Below are positions 8,050-16,026 of a stretch of 64,000 nucleotides of DNA, one piece after another (positions within the stretch are counted from its first letter, which is position 1; each line of letters begins with the position of its first letter). A program made the translations under genes and the position numbers. Source of the DNA: Hyphomonadaceae bacterium. Its GTDB lineage: Bacteria > Pseudomonadota > Alphaproteobacteria > Caulobacterales > Hyphomonadaceae. The notes below the pieces were generated by a model that searched no databases, was not told the DNA's origin, and saw only the letters and a list, made by a program, of their open reading frames with translations. The stretch spans positions 248,001-312,000 of the forward strand of contig JANSYM010000001.1 of NCBI GenBank assembly GCA_024742355.1. The letters run 5' to 3'.

Positions 8050-8840
8050 TCCGGCGCCACCTGGAGGGTCAGGGCAGTCGTATAGCTGCGAATATCGGTC
8101 TCCGCGCCCGCGGGGGCCGGTGCTTGCAGGCGTACCATGATGACGTGGGTGCCGGGCTCGGTGAAGACGATGGTGAAGATGCCGTCTTCATCGGTTTTGC
8201 TCAAAGTTCCGCCAGCCTGATTGAGGCGCTGGACCTCGTTGGTGACGAGAACCGATTTGTCGGTCACCGGCGCGCCGTCCATCATCACGCGACCGATGAA
8301 CAGGCCGCCGACCCTGGCACTATTCGGGTGCAAGGCGGGCTCGATCGCGAGGCGACCGACGCTGGTCCGGATAGCACCCCAATCCGGTGTGCCGACAGTC
8401 ACATATGCGTCTGTAACTGTGGCGGTCTGGGAGGAAAGGATTGGGGTGCGTTCGGGGACGGTGATCGGGTCGGCGTCAGGACTGTTGACCAGATGGTAGA
8501 TACCATCGAGCAAGACATATTCGCCTTTCCGCCCGAGCCGCTCGCCGGTTGAAATGCGCGTCGTGCCCGGCGCCGTGATCGTATGTTCGAGCACCGTCAT
8601 CTTGGCGAAGGACTCGACCCGTTCCGGCGCGCTTGAGGTGCCGTCTGGCGCGATGACTTCATAAGTGTCAGTCCGCACGGCATAGCGCGGTTCGCAGCAA
8701 TAATCATTGAACGCCACTTCCACCGTGATCGTCTCGCCTTGATCGGGCGAGTAGGTCGACGGTTTCACATAGGCGGTATCCGCCGCAGCCGTGCCCATCA
8801 TCAGGCAAGCTGCAACCCAGGAAGCGGCCGGGCGGTACAT
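8046..8840 (-). CDS. DUF4198-like periplasmic protein
   Basis: 264 aa with a short signal peptide (cleavage near AAADTA). The mature part is all-beta: an N-terminal sandwich with YSPDQGETITVEVAF, and a C-terminal carboxypeptidase-regulatory-like segment (VLVTNEVQRLNQ...GIFTIVF, PGTHVIMVRLQ). This is the layout of DUF4198 proteins, which are often encoded beside TonB receptors for metals or haem. The start ATG overlaps the stop of the DUF6607 gene (TGATG at 8842-8838), implying translational coupling. Together with the divergent receptor it looks like the periplasmic part of an uptake system. A biochemical role is not established. Confidence 0.72.
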   Translation of the reverse strand: MYRPAASWVAACLMMGTAAADTAYVKPSTYSPDQGETITVEVAFNDYCCEPRYAVRTDTYEVIAPDGTSSAPERVESFAKMTVLEHTITAPGTTRISTGERLGRKGEYVLLDGIYHLVNSPDADPITVPERTPILSSQTATVTDAYVTVGTPDWGAIRTSVGRLAIEPALHPNSARVGGLFIGRVMMDGAPVTDKSVLVTNEVQRLNQAGGTLSKTDEDGIFTIVFTEPGTHVIMVRLQAPAPAGAETDIRSYTTALTLQVAPD

Positions 8841-9883
8841 CAGTAATCCGTGCTCGCCAGTTTGGTGGTCGGACGCAGCCGGTCGGCCAGCTGACCGATG
8901 TCAGCGGTCACGAAGCTGTTGATGACCGCGCGGGCTTCAACCAGAGCCGGTTCGAGGTCTTTCTCGCCATCCTTGACCGCGCCCGCGAGGTCGAGGAGCG
9001 GCATGTACAGGTCCTCGGTTTCACCTTTGATGGTGATTGCGAAGCGCGCGTTCTCGGCAGCGATGCGGTCCCACTCGGCGCGAACGCCGGCCCAGAACGC
9101 GGCCGTTCCGTCCCAATACTCTTCTGCGGCAGAGACCGGATAGTCGCCAAACGCGCGATATGTATTGACGCCAACTTCGCGGACCAGAACCTGCGGCGAG
9201 CCGTCCAGCATCAGCTTGGAATTGTCCTGCTCATGCACCCAGCCCCAGGGCGTGATGACATGGCGGTTTACGGCATCAACGGCGTGATAGTCGTCGCGCG
9301 TGGTCATGTCGCGGCGGGGCAGGGGGCGCCATTCATGCGCCGGTGTCCATTCTGCAACGCCGTCTTCATAGGTCCAGGTCGCAACCGCGCCGTAGCGCGG
9401 GGCATCATCGACCTGATAGACGGTCTGCGACCAGGTTCCGGCGCGCGCGCTGGCTGGTACGTCGCGCCATTCCCAGGCATTGCCACCAATAAAGGTCAGG
9501 ACGCGCGCTGGTTCATACTGCCAGTCCTGGCGCCAGTGCTTGACCACGATGGGGGCATCGTCTGGGCCGACTACCAACAGATGTTGAAGGCTGATAAAGT
9601 CGCCGCGGTCTTCGATGACGCGCACAGATTCATGGCCGCCAGACAGTTTCGGGTCTTTCAGGGCGTAGCCCTCTACGAAAGGCACTGTTTCGGTGAAGTC
9701 GAAGGTGACTTTGTAATCGCCTGTCATTGCGAGAATGGACTGACGGTCCTGTTCGAACGCAGCCGCTTCGTCGTCGGATGATGGAGCGTTTGTGAAGTTC
9801 GCGGCGGTCGTTGTGCAGGCCGGTGCGGCGGCGAGTATCGCAAGGCTTGCAGCGGCGGCAAGCCAGGTTCGTTTCGTCAGCAT
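8840..9883 (-). CDS. DUF6607-like lipoprotein
   Basis: 347 aa; signal peptide with lipobox APAC (Cys23), so a membrane-anchored periplasmic protein. The tryptophan-rich body (VKHWRQDWQYEP; GNAWEWRDV; WTYEDGVAEWTP; HEWRPLPRRD; TPWGWVHEQDN) is what I recall for DUF6607, a family seen next to haem-type TonB receptors. It is the first gene of a minus-strand pair with DUF4198, divergent from the receptor across a Fur-like box, so iron control of both arms is likely. Function is unknown; haem or siderophore handling in the periplasm is inference from context. Confidence 0.72.
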   Translation of the reverse strand: MLTKRTWLAAAASLAILAAAPACTTTAANFTNAPSSDDEAAAFEQDRQSILAMTGDYKVTFDFTETVPFVEGYALKDPKLSGGHESVRVIEDRGDFISLQHLLVVGPDDAPIVVKHWRQDWQYEPARVLTFIGGNAWEWRDVPASARAGTWSQTVYQVDDAPRYGAVATWTYEDGVAEWTPAHEWRPLPRRDMTTRDDYHAVDAVNRHVITPWGWVHEQDNSKLMLDGSPQVLVREVGVNTYRAFGDYPVSAAEEYWDGTAAFWAGVRAEWDRIAAENARFAITIKGETEDLYMPLLDLAGAVKDGEKDLEPALVEARAVINSFVTADIGQLADRLRPTTKLASTDY

Positions 9884-9927
9884 GATGGTTCCCCGTATCG
9901 AGACATGAGTGATTGGAATGGCTTGTT

Positions 9928-9953
9928 GATAATGAAAGTAAGAATCATTTGCA
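9928..9953. promoter_or_regulatory. Fur-like box between the DUF6607 gene and the haem-type receptor
   Basis: A dyad with arms AATGA (9931-9935) and TCATT (9945-9949) lies in an AT-rich stretch (GATAATGAAAGTAAGAATCA) resembling half-sites of Fur boxes. It sits between two divergent genes whose products suit iron or haem import. Bidirectional repression by Fur when iron is plentiful is inferred. Confidence 0.5.
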
Positions 9954-10018
9954 ATAAGGAATTTTCCCTGTCATAGCGATTTTTGCGAACCATTCTCAAA
10001 TCGAAAACAGGGTACGAA

Positions 10019-12190
10019 ATGAAACACCAAACCAATGCCGCATGCCGGAGCCGCAGCCTGAAGGCCTGCCTTCTCCTGTCATCATTGCTTGCATTTGCGC
10101 CAACGATCGCTGCCGAAGACGCGGGCGATGACGAGCTGCGCGAAGACACGATTACCGTGTACGGAACATCTAATCCGCTGCCCGTGTTCGATTATCCGGG
10201 GCAGGTGACGGTCGTTGACCGCGACGCGCTCGAAACGCTGGCGCCATCGACCATTTCTGATGCGCTGCGCGATGTGCCCGGCCTCGACTTCAGCGGCGGT
10301 CCACGTCGCACCGGCGAATTGCCAAGCATCAGAGGATTGTCGGGTCAAAATGTCCTCATCCTCCTCGATGGCGCGCGCCAGAGCTTCACCTCAGCGCATG
10401 ATGGCCGCTTCTTTGTCGATCCCGAATTGATTGGCACGGCCGAAGTCGTCCGCGGCCCGGCCTCAGCTCTGTACGGCTCCGGCGCCGTGGGCGGCGTCCT
10501 CGCTTTTGAAAGCGTCGATGCTGCCCATCTGTTGCGCGACGGAGAAACCTGGGGCGCCCGCGCGCGGGTTGGCTATCAAAGCGTCAACGAAGAAAGGCTC
10601 GCCTCGATCACGGCGTTCACGCAGCAAGGCAATTTTGATGGGCTTGCAAGCTTTGGTATTCGCCAGTCCGGCGACATCGAGCTGGCGTCCGGTGCCGACC
10701 TGCCGTCGGATGATGACATTCAGACCGCGCTGGTGAAGGGCACCTACACCTTGACTGACGCCTTGACGATTGACGGCTCGTGGCAGCGTTTCACCAATTC
10801 TGCGATCGAGCCGAACAATGGCCAGGGCACTGCCGGGACCGGCGATGGCGTCCTCGATCGCAATGTCGACAAGGACATCACAACGGATACGTTTCGCGTC
10901 GGCCTGAACTTCAATCCAGCGGACAATGACTGGCTCGATGTGGCGCTGACCGCCTACCAGACCTCGAGCGATGTCAACGAGTTTGACGCCACCGTGCCGC
11001 GCACAACCATGCGAGACATTGAGACCACCGGCTTCTCTGCCCGCAATGCCTCGCGCTTCACAATCGGGTCGGCTGAAACCACGCTGACCATTGGTGGCGA
11101 TTGGTACGAGGACGAGCAAACGGGAACCGACGACCAGACGACGGATGGCACGCGCGGCGGTGTCCCGAATGGCGAGAGCGAGTTCATGGGCGTCTTCGCA
11201 CAGCTGGAATCGGTCATCGAGACTTCTGCCGGACAGTTCGTCGTGATTCCCGGCGTGCGATTTGACGAGTTTGAGAGCTCGTCCTCGATCGCGCCCGGAC
11301 AAGACAATTCCGATAATGCCGTCTCGCCACGCTTCGCTGCGAGTTATGCGCCGCAAGGGGCTGAATGGCTGCGACTGTTCGGGTCCTATGCCGAAGGGTT
11401 CCGCGCCCCTTCAATCAATGAGCTTTATCTGGACGGCGTTCACTTCTCGATCCCGCACCCGGTTCTGTTCAACCCGGCCATGGGATCCTTCGTCCTGGCG
11501 CCGAATAATTTCATCCCGAATCCTGACCTGGTGCCGGAGGAAACCCAGACCGTGGAGTTCGGCGCTGGCGTTGATTTCAAACAGATATTTGTGCCGAGCG
11601 ATCGGTTCCAGGCAAAGGTCTCCTATTTCGAGACTGAAGCTGACGATCTGATCAATCTTTCGGTGAACGTTGCACCTGCCGCCACCTGTTTCGCTCCGCC
11701 CACCTTCCAACCCTGCAACTGGGGCACGTCAGAATCTGCCAATGTCGATCAGGCTGAGCTCGAAGGTTGGGAAGGCGAATTGCATTATGATTCTGATCGC
11801 TTCTTCGCGCGGGCAAGCTTCTCGAGCATCGAAGGGACCAATCTCGCGGATGGGTCAGACCTTGGCGCGCTGACGCCGGACCGGACCGCCGTAAATCTCG
11901 GGCTGAAACTACCGGAATGGAACGCATTGGTCGGTGCACGCGTGCAGCATGCGGGCGATTTCGAGCAGCGCGTCTCCGATGGTGCCGGCGGGTTCACCCT
12001 GCAGGACGAGCGCGATGCCTATGTCGTGCTCGATCTTTACGCCACTTGGCGGCCGGACTTTGTTGATGGCCTGCGTCTTGATCTCGGGGTCGATAACGTG
12101 CTCGACGAGCAGTTTGAGCGCACCTTTGCGGGTGCCGTCGAGCCAGGCGCCAATGTCAAACTCGCGGCCTCCTGGCAGTTTGGCGGCTAA
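10019..12190 (+). CDS. TonB-dependent outer-membrane receptor, haem/haemoglobin type
   Basis: 723 aa with signal peptide ending AIAAED and a TonB box at DTITVYG. The plug (residues about 45-160) has the block VVRGPASALYGSGAVGGV, and the barrel ends in the aromatic WQFGG. Between barrel strands lie an FRAP motif (EGFRAPSINELYLDG) and an NPDL box (FIPNPDLVPEE), counterparts of the FRAP/NPNL pair that brackets the haem-binding histidine in haem receptors. Short His-containing loops (HFSIPHP) fall between them. A Fur-like box precedes the gene. ATG 10019 was chosen because the signal peptide begins there. Haem specificity is strongly suggested but not proven. Confidence 0.88.
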   Translation: MKHQTNAACRSRSLKACLLLSSLLAFAPTIAAEDAGDDELREDTITVYGTSNPLPVFDYPGQVTVVDRDALETLAPSTISDALRDVPGLDFSGGPRRTGELPSIRGLSGQNVLILLDGARQSFTSAHDGRFFVDPELIGTAEVVRGPASALYGSGAVGGVLAFESVDAAHLLRDGETWGARARVGYQSVNEERLASITAFTQQGNFDGLASFGIRQSGDIELASGADLPSDDDIQTALVKGTYTLTDALTIDGSWQRFTNSAIEPNNGQGTAGTGDGVLDRNVDKDITTDTFRVGLNFNPADNDWLDVALTAYQTSSDVNEFDATVPRTTMRDIETTGFSARNASRFTIGSAETTLTIGGDWYEDEQTGTDDQTTDGTRGGVPNGESEFMGVFAQLESVIETSAGQFVVIPGVRFDEFESSSSIAPGQDNSDNAVSPRFAASYAPQGAEWLRLFGSYAEGFRAPSINELYLDGVHFSIPHPVLFNPAMGSFVLAPNNFIPNPDLVPEETQTVEFGAGVDFKQIFVPSDRFQAKVSYFETEADDLINLSVNVAPAATCFAPPTFQPCNWGTSESANVDQAELEGWEGELHYDSDRFFARASFSSIEGTNLADGSDLGALTPDRTAVNLGLKLPEWNALVGARVQHAGDFEQRVSDGAGGFTLQDERDAYVVLDLYATWRPDFVDGLRLDLGVDNVLDEQFERTFAGAVEPGANVKLAASWQFGG

Positions 12191-12202
12191 TCAGAATAAT
12201 CG

Positions 12203-12226
12203 GGGCGCATCTTGAATAATGCGCCC
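12203..12226. terminator. Bidirectional terminator-like hairpin
   Basis: An 8-bp stem GGGCGCAT/ATGCGCCC with an 8-nt loop fills the 41-nt gap between the convergent receptor and GST genes, so it could serve both. Flanking T-tracts are poor. Confidence 0.55.
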
Positions 12227-12231
12227 TGATC

Positions 12232-12843
12232 TTATGCTTTGGTGCTGTCGCGGGCCTGGCAGCGATCAAACCAGGCACTCAGCGTCTTCAGGTCGCGATT
12301 GAGCGGTTGGCCCACTTGTTCGCCAAAGGCGAGGAAAGAGGACAGCAGGATATCGGCGAGTGAATAGGTGTCACCTGCCAGGAACTGGCGATCGCCCAAT
12401 TGCCCGTCGAGCCATTCCAGCTTGTCCTGCGCGCAGGCTTTCAACCCAGGCGCCGCTTCAGGCACGCAGCGCATGCGATCCTGGAACAGGGGCAAGCCTT
12501 CAGAGAAACGGAACCCATTGGCGAGGGGTTCGCAGACATTGAGGTCTGCCCAGCGCGTCCAGCTGCGGATCTGCGCCCGTTCTTCAGGCGTGGCGCCCAT
12601 CAGACGTTCGCCGGGATGGGTTTCATCGAGATATTCGCAAATCACGGTAATCTCGGTCAGGATGCTGCCATCATCCAGTTCGAGCGCCGGGAGTTGGCCG
12701 GCAGGATTGACCTTGAGAAAGTCGGACTGTCGGTTCGCACCGCCCATGATGTCGACTTCTTCGAGCGGTACGGAGATGCCGCGCTCGGCCATAAAGGTTC
12801 GCACGACTTGCGGGTTTGGCCCGACGGAATTGTAGAGTTTCAT
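12232..12843 (-). CDS. Glutathione S-transferase family protein
   Basis: 203 aa. The N-terminal thioredoxin-like domain (residues 1-80) begins MKLYNSVGPNPQVVRTFMAE and contains the NPAGQLPALELDDG block with the cis-Pro and the ITEITVICEYLDE glutathione-binding segment. An all-helical C-terminal domain follows (FLAGDTYSLADILLSSFLAFG). Soluble, cytoplasmic, probably conjugation or reduction of electrophiles; subclass and substrate are not evident. It is followed on the same strand, upstream in transcription order, by an SDR gene 15 nt away, so the two form a likely operon. Confidence 0.88.
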   Translation of the reverse strand: MKLYNSVGPNPQVVRTFMAERGISVPLEEVDIMGGANRQSDFLKVNPAGQLPALELDDGSILTEITVICEYLDETHPGERLMGATPEERAQIRSWTRWADLNVCEPLANGFRFSEGLPLFQDRMRCVPEAAPGLKACAQDKLEWLDGQLGDRQFLAGDTYSLADILLSSFLAFGEQVGQPLNRDLKTLSAWFDRCQARDSTKA

Positions 12844-12858
12844 TTCGACTCTCCTGGC

Positions 12859-13629
12859 TTAGAAATTGACACGATTGGACACGGTTCCGTCGACGATCAG
12901 GTTCGATCCGGTTGTATAGGATGAAACCGGGCTCGCCAGAAACACGGCCGCATTGGCGATCTCTTGCGGCGTCGCACAGCGCCCGGTCGGGTTGCGTGAC
13001 AAAGCCTGTTTGAAGAAATCCGGCATGTTCTGTTCGACCTGATGCCAGATGCCGCCTTCAAAATAGACCATGCCCGGTGACACGACATTGGTGCGGATGC
13101 CGCGCTTGGCGTGCTGACGCGCGAGGCCCTTGGCCATGTGAATCAGGGCCGCCTTGATCGGGCCGTAGGATCCCGCCTGATCGGCAACGGCGGCTGAAAT
13201 CGAGGCGATGATGACAAAGGCCGCATCGCCATTTGCGTCTGCAGCCTTTCCCAGGAACGGTTCGGCCGCTTCGAACGCATTGACCGCGCCGAGCACATCA
13301 AGATTGAAGTTCTGCTTCCACGAAGCTTCGTCATTGCCCTGCGCCATCGCGCCCGCATTCGATACCAGGATATCGATGCCGCCGAGGGTTTCGCCGGCTG
13401 ATGTGATCCAGGCCTTCAGCGCGTCGCCATCGGTGACATCCACCGGCCCGCCCGTCGCATTCACGCCCTTGGCCTTGAGATCGGCCACCGCCGCTTTGAT
13501 TTGATCGGCATTGCGCGCACAGATCGCGACATCCGCGCCCTCGTCGGCCAGAGTATCCGCGATGGCGCGTCCGATGCCGCGTGTGCCGCCAAGGACAACG
13601 CACTTCTTGCCACGTAGATTGAGGTCCAT
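12859..13629 (-). CDS. SDR-family oxidoreductase
   Basis: 256 aa Rossmann-fold enzyme. The cofactor loop is GGTRGIG (residues 14-20), NAG lies at 91-93, and the catalytic set is Ser143/Ser145, Tyr155 and Lys159 (SYGPIKA). The C-terminal ASPVSSYTTGSNLIVDG is classical. ATG 13629 was chosen because GGGAG precedes it and the MDLNLRGKK start is typical. NAD(P)-dependent reduction or oxidation of an unknown substrate, with the GST gene directly downstream. Confidence 0.88.
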   Translation of the reverse strand: MDLNLRGKKCVVLGGTRGIGRAIADTLADEGADVAICARNADQIKAAVADLKAKGVNATGGPVDVTDGDALKAWITSAGETLGGIDILVSNAGAMAQGNDEASWKQNFNLDVLGAVNAFEAAEPFLGKAADANGDAAFVIIASISAAVADQAGSYGPIKAALIHMAKGLARQHAKRGIRTNVVSPGMVYFEGGIWHQVEQNMPDFFKQALSRNPTGRCATPQEIANAAVFLASPVSSYTTGSNLIVDGTVSNRVNF

Positions 13630-13748
13630 TTCAGTCGCTCCCGTTTCTTTTTCTTGCCCGCATGGGAGCATAGAGGCCGCGCACCAACAACACCGCCGTC
13701 GGGGCAAGGGACTGGCGGTTTCGACCAGGATAGCCTATATCGCCCGCT

Positions 13749-14109
13749 CCAGACGGCTGGGCAGTCGCTGGCAAGCTTGCTTGCTGGAGGAAAGTCCGGG
13801 CTCCAAGGAGACAAGGCGGTGGATAACGTCCACCCGGCGCAAGCCGAGGGAAAGTGCCACAGAAAGCAAACCGCCCGGGACGCAGGTCCGGGGTAAGGGT
13901 GAAAGGGTGGGGTAAGAGCCCACCGGGGCTTCGGTGACGCGGCCCGCATGGTAAACCCCGCCTGGAGCAAGACCGAATAGGGGGCGTATATGGGCCGTCT
14001 TCAGCCCACGCCCCGGGTGTGTCGCATCAGGCGCCTGGCAACAGGCGTCGCAGAGGAATGACTGCTGAACCCGCAAGGGGGAACAGAACCCGGCTTACAG
14101 GCCGTCTGG
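13749..14109 (+). ncRNA. rnpB: RNase P RNA (type A)
   Basis: The closing P1 helix pairs CCAGACGGC (13749-13757) with GCCGTCTGG (14101-14109). The universal P4 core GAGGAAAGTCCGGGCTC starts at 13787, and the matching 3' conserved ACAGAACCCGGCTTACAG block runs to the P1 strand. It processes tRNA 5' ends as the catalytic subunit of RNase P. A TATATC hexamer at 13736-13741, 7 nt before the inferred 5' end, is a plausible -10 element; the -35 is weak. Confidence 0.97.
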
Positions 14110-14322
14110 ACTTCATTTCCGATTCGCGACGCAGGCATGGTTACCGGACGAGTCCGCTTCTTTCTTCCGCTTGGTTCAGGACGGAGCGCCACGTGGCACG
14201 GCCGTCTCATCCAAACGAACCCGCTGGCGCGCTTTTTGCTGACAGCTATTGTGACGGTGGTAATATGGCACACGAACAGACGGCGCACGGTCGCAACCTG
14301 CGTAGAAAGATTTAGGGTGACG

Positions 14323-15693
14323 ATGTTGGAAAAGTACATTTTCAAGAAGATTGAAGCTTGGATCACCGCTGTCATCGTCCTCGGTATGTTGGTCGCAATG
14401 CTTTTGTTCGGCGTCATCGTGCGTTCGGAAGCACATGGCCATCAGCGGTTCGGTATTATCGGTGATTTTGCGTATGGTATCGCGTCATTGCCGAGCGCCG
14501 CCAGCCGCGAATTATCCATGCTATCGGAAGGTGACCTTGCGGGCATGTCCACCGATCACTCAGATCGGTTTGACGGTCAGACGGGATGGACCTTCCATGA
14601 GGCCCGCCTCGTATCGGGTTTAGACGGCTATTTGTTGTTCAGTCGACACGACGGCGATGCTGGGCATCATGTGTTTGAACTCGTCGATCTAAAAGCTGGC
14701 ACCGTCGCACATCGGATAGACCTCGATAGTGACCTGATTTTCAGAGACGCTCAGCGAACAACGAAGCGCGCGAATATTGATGATTGGCGGCCTGATCGCT
14801 TTCAGGCTGTTCACCCGCTGCCACTCGAGAATGGCGATATTCTGGTGAAAGGTCATCGAACGCCGATGGTGCGAATGAATGCGTGCGGCGCGCCTGTTTG
14901 GACCTTAGATGATTTCGTGTTCCACCATACAACCGAGGCTGCGCCGGATGGCACGTTTTGGTCGTCCAGTTGGGTTGAGGAGCCGCGAATTGAAGGCTTG
15001 AGCGACGCGTTTCAAGATCCGGGATTGGTGCAGTTCTCGGCGGATGGTCAGATTTTGCATGATGAATCGCTCACGGAGGTCATGCTACGTCAGGACCTTG
15101 GGTACCTGATTTTTGGCGATGAGCGGTTTTACAATGACCCGCTTCATCTCAATGACGTGCAGCCTGTGCCAGGCGACGGTCCGTATTGGAAAGCCGGGGA
15201 TGTTTTCGTCAGTTTACGCCATATCTCGACCATCATGCAGTACCGGCCGTCCGAAAAGCGCATCGTCTGGTTCAAAAGTGGACCCTGGTCCGCCCAACAC
15301 GATGTGGATATTGTCAACGATACGACCATCGCGCTGTTCGACAACAACATGTACAATATCGGGAACGGCGTTTACGTTGACGGACACAGCGATGTGACGT
15401 TTTACAATTTCGAGACGGATGAAGTGAGTTCTCCGTATGCAGATTGGTTGGTCGATGCCGACTTTAGAACCGAAGCTGCTGGCCTATTTACTCTGACGTC
15501 CGACGGCCACCTCTATGTCGATGAGGCGGAATCAGGTCGCACGCTCATTTTTACGCCGGAAGGCGAGCTGGCCGTTGAACACGTCAATCGGGCCGAGAAC
15601 GGACTTATTTACCATCTTGGCTGGAGTCGTTATCTGGATCGAGAAACGGGTGACCGTCTGGCCCGTCAGTTGCAGTCTGCAGATTGCGAGTAG
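14323..15693 (+). CDS. Arylsulfotransferase-family membrane-anchored protein
   Basis: 456 aa. One N-terminal membrane segment (residues about 13-35, AWITAVIVLGMLVAMLLFG) anchors a periplasmic beta-propeller-like body. Family hallmarks are LHLNDVQPV, GDVFVSLRHISTIMQY, IVWFKSGPWSAQHDVDI and IALFDNNMYNIG, as in ASST/Arylsulfotran_2 proteins, which move sulfate between phenolic esters through a catalytic His without PAPS. ATG 14323 has AGGGTGACG upstream; an in-frame extension to 14137 would run into the rnpB 3' flank and is unlikely. It leads a same-strand block with the small membrane protein (15765) and a sulfotransferase (16027). Its codons look more AT-rich than its neighbours, which suggests transfer. 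Confidence 0.82.
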   Translation: MLEKYIFKKIEAWITAVIVLGMLVAMLLFGVIVRSEAHGHQRFGIIGDFAYGIASLPSAASRELSMLSEGDLAGMSTDHSDRFDGQTGWTFHEARLVSGLDGYLLFSRHDGDAGHHVFELVDLKAGTVAHRIDLDSDLIFRDAQRTTKRANIDDWRPDRFQAVHPLPLENGDILVKGHRTPMVRMNACGAPVWTLDDFVFHHTTEAAPDGTFWSSSWVEEPRIEGLSDAFQDPGLVQFSADGQILHDESLTEVMLRQDLGYLIFGDERFYNDPLHLNDVQPVPGDGPYWKAGDVFVSLRHISTIMQYRPSEKRIVWFKSGPWSAQHDVDIVNDTTIALFDNNMYNIGNGVYVDGHSDVTFYNFETDEVSSPYADWLVDADFRTEAAGLFTLTSDGHLYVDEAESGRTLIFTPEGELAVEHVNRAENGLIYHLGWSRYLDRETGDRLARQLQSADCE

Positions 15694-15764
15694 TCGGTTT
15701 TGCTGACCAAGATAGTATCGGATTTCGCTCCAACAAATGGAGTCAATGCGAAGGGGATCGTAGG

Positions 15765-16010
15765 ATGAAACACCAAAAAGCACTTATTTTGTTGATCGGT
15801 GTCATGCTGACACCCAGCGCGGCAATGGCCTACGTTGGTCCAGGCGCAGGCCTTGGCGCAATTGGGGCGCTGTTGGCCCTGATAGGTAAGCTTCTGCTCG
15901 CGATCGTGGGGTTCGTCTGGTACCCGGTCAAACGAATGCTCAAGAGGCGCGCGGGCAAGGTAGACTCGGACGAAAATCTCGAAGATCCACCTACGGCGTC
16001 TGATGCTTGA
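15765..16010 (+). CDS. Small YVGPGAG-type membrane protein
   Basis: 81 aa. A signal peptide (cleavage after AMA) is followed directly by YVGPGAGLGAIGALLALIG, one hydrophobic helix and a basic stop-transfer tail (WYPVKRMLKRRAGK), then an acidic C-terminus. I recall short proteins of this pattern near sulfotransferase or surface-polysaccharide genes, but no function is known to me. It lies between the arylsulfotransferase and sulfotransferase genes on the same strand, with gaps of 71 and 16 nt. It may be a membrane scaffold or partner of one of them. Confidence 0.75.
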   Translation: MKHQKALILLIGVMLTPSAAMAYVGPGAGLGAIGALLALIGKLLLAIVGFVWYPVKRMLKRRAGKVDSDENLEDPPTASDA

Positions 16011-16026
16011 TGCCAGGACCGCCTGA

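Noticed and set aside
14137-14322. 62-residue N-terminal extension of the arylsulfotransferase
   Set aside because: It begins near the rnpB end with no ribosome site; ATG 14323 has one and starts a normal signal anchor.
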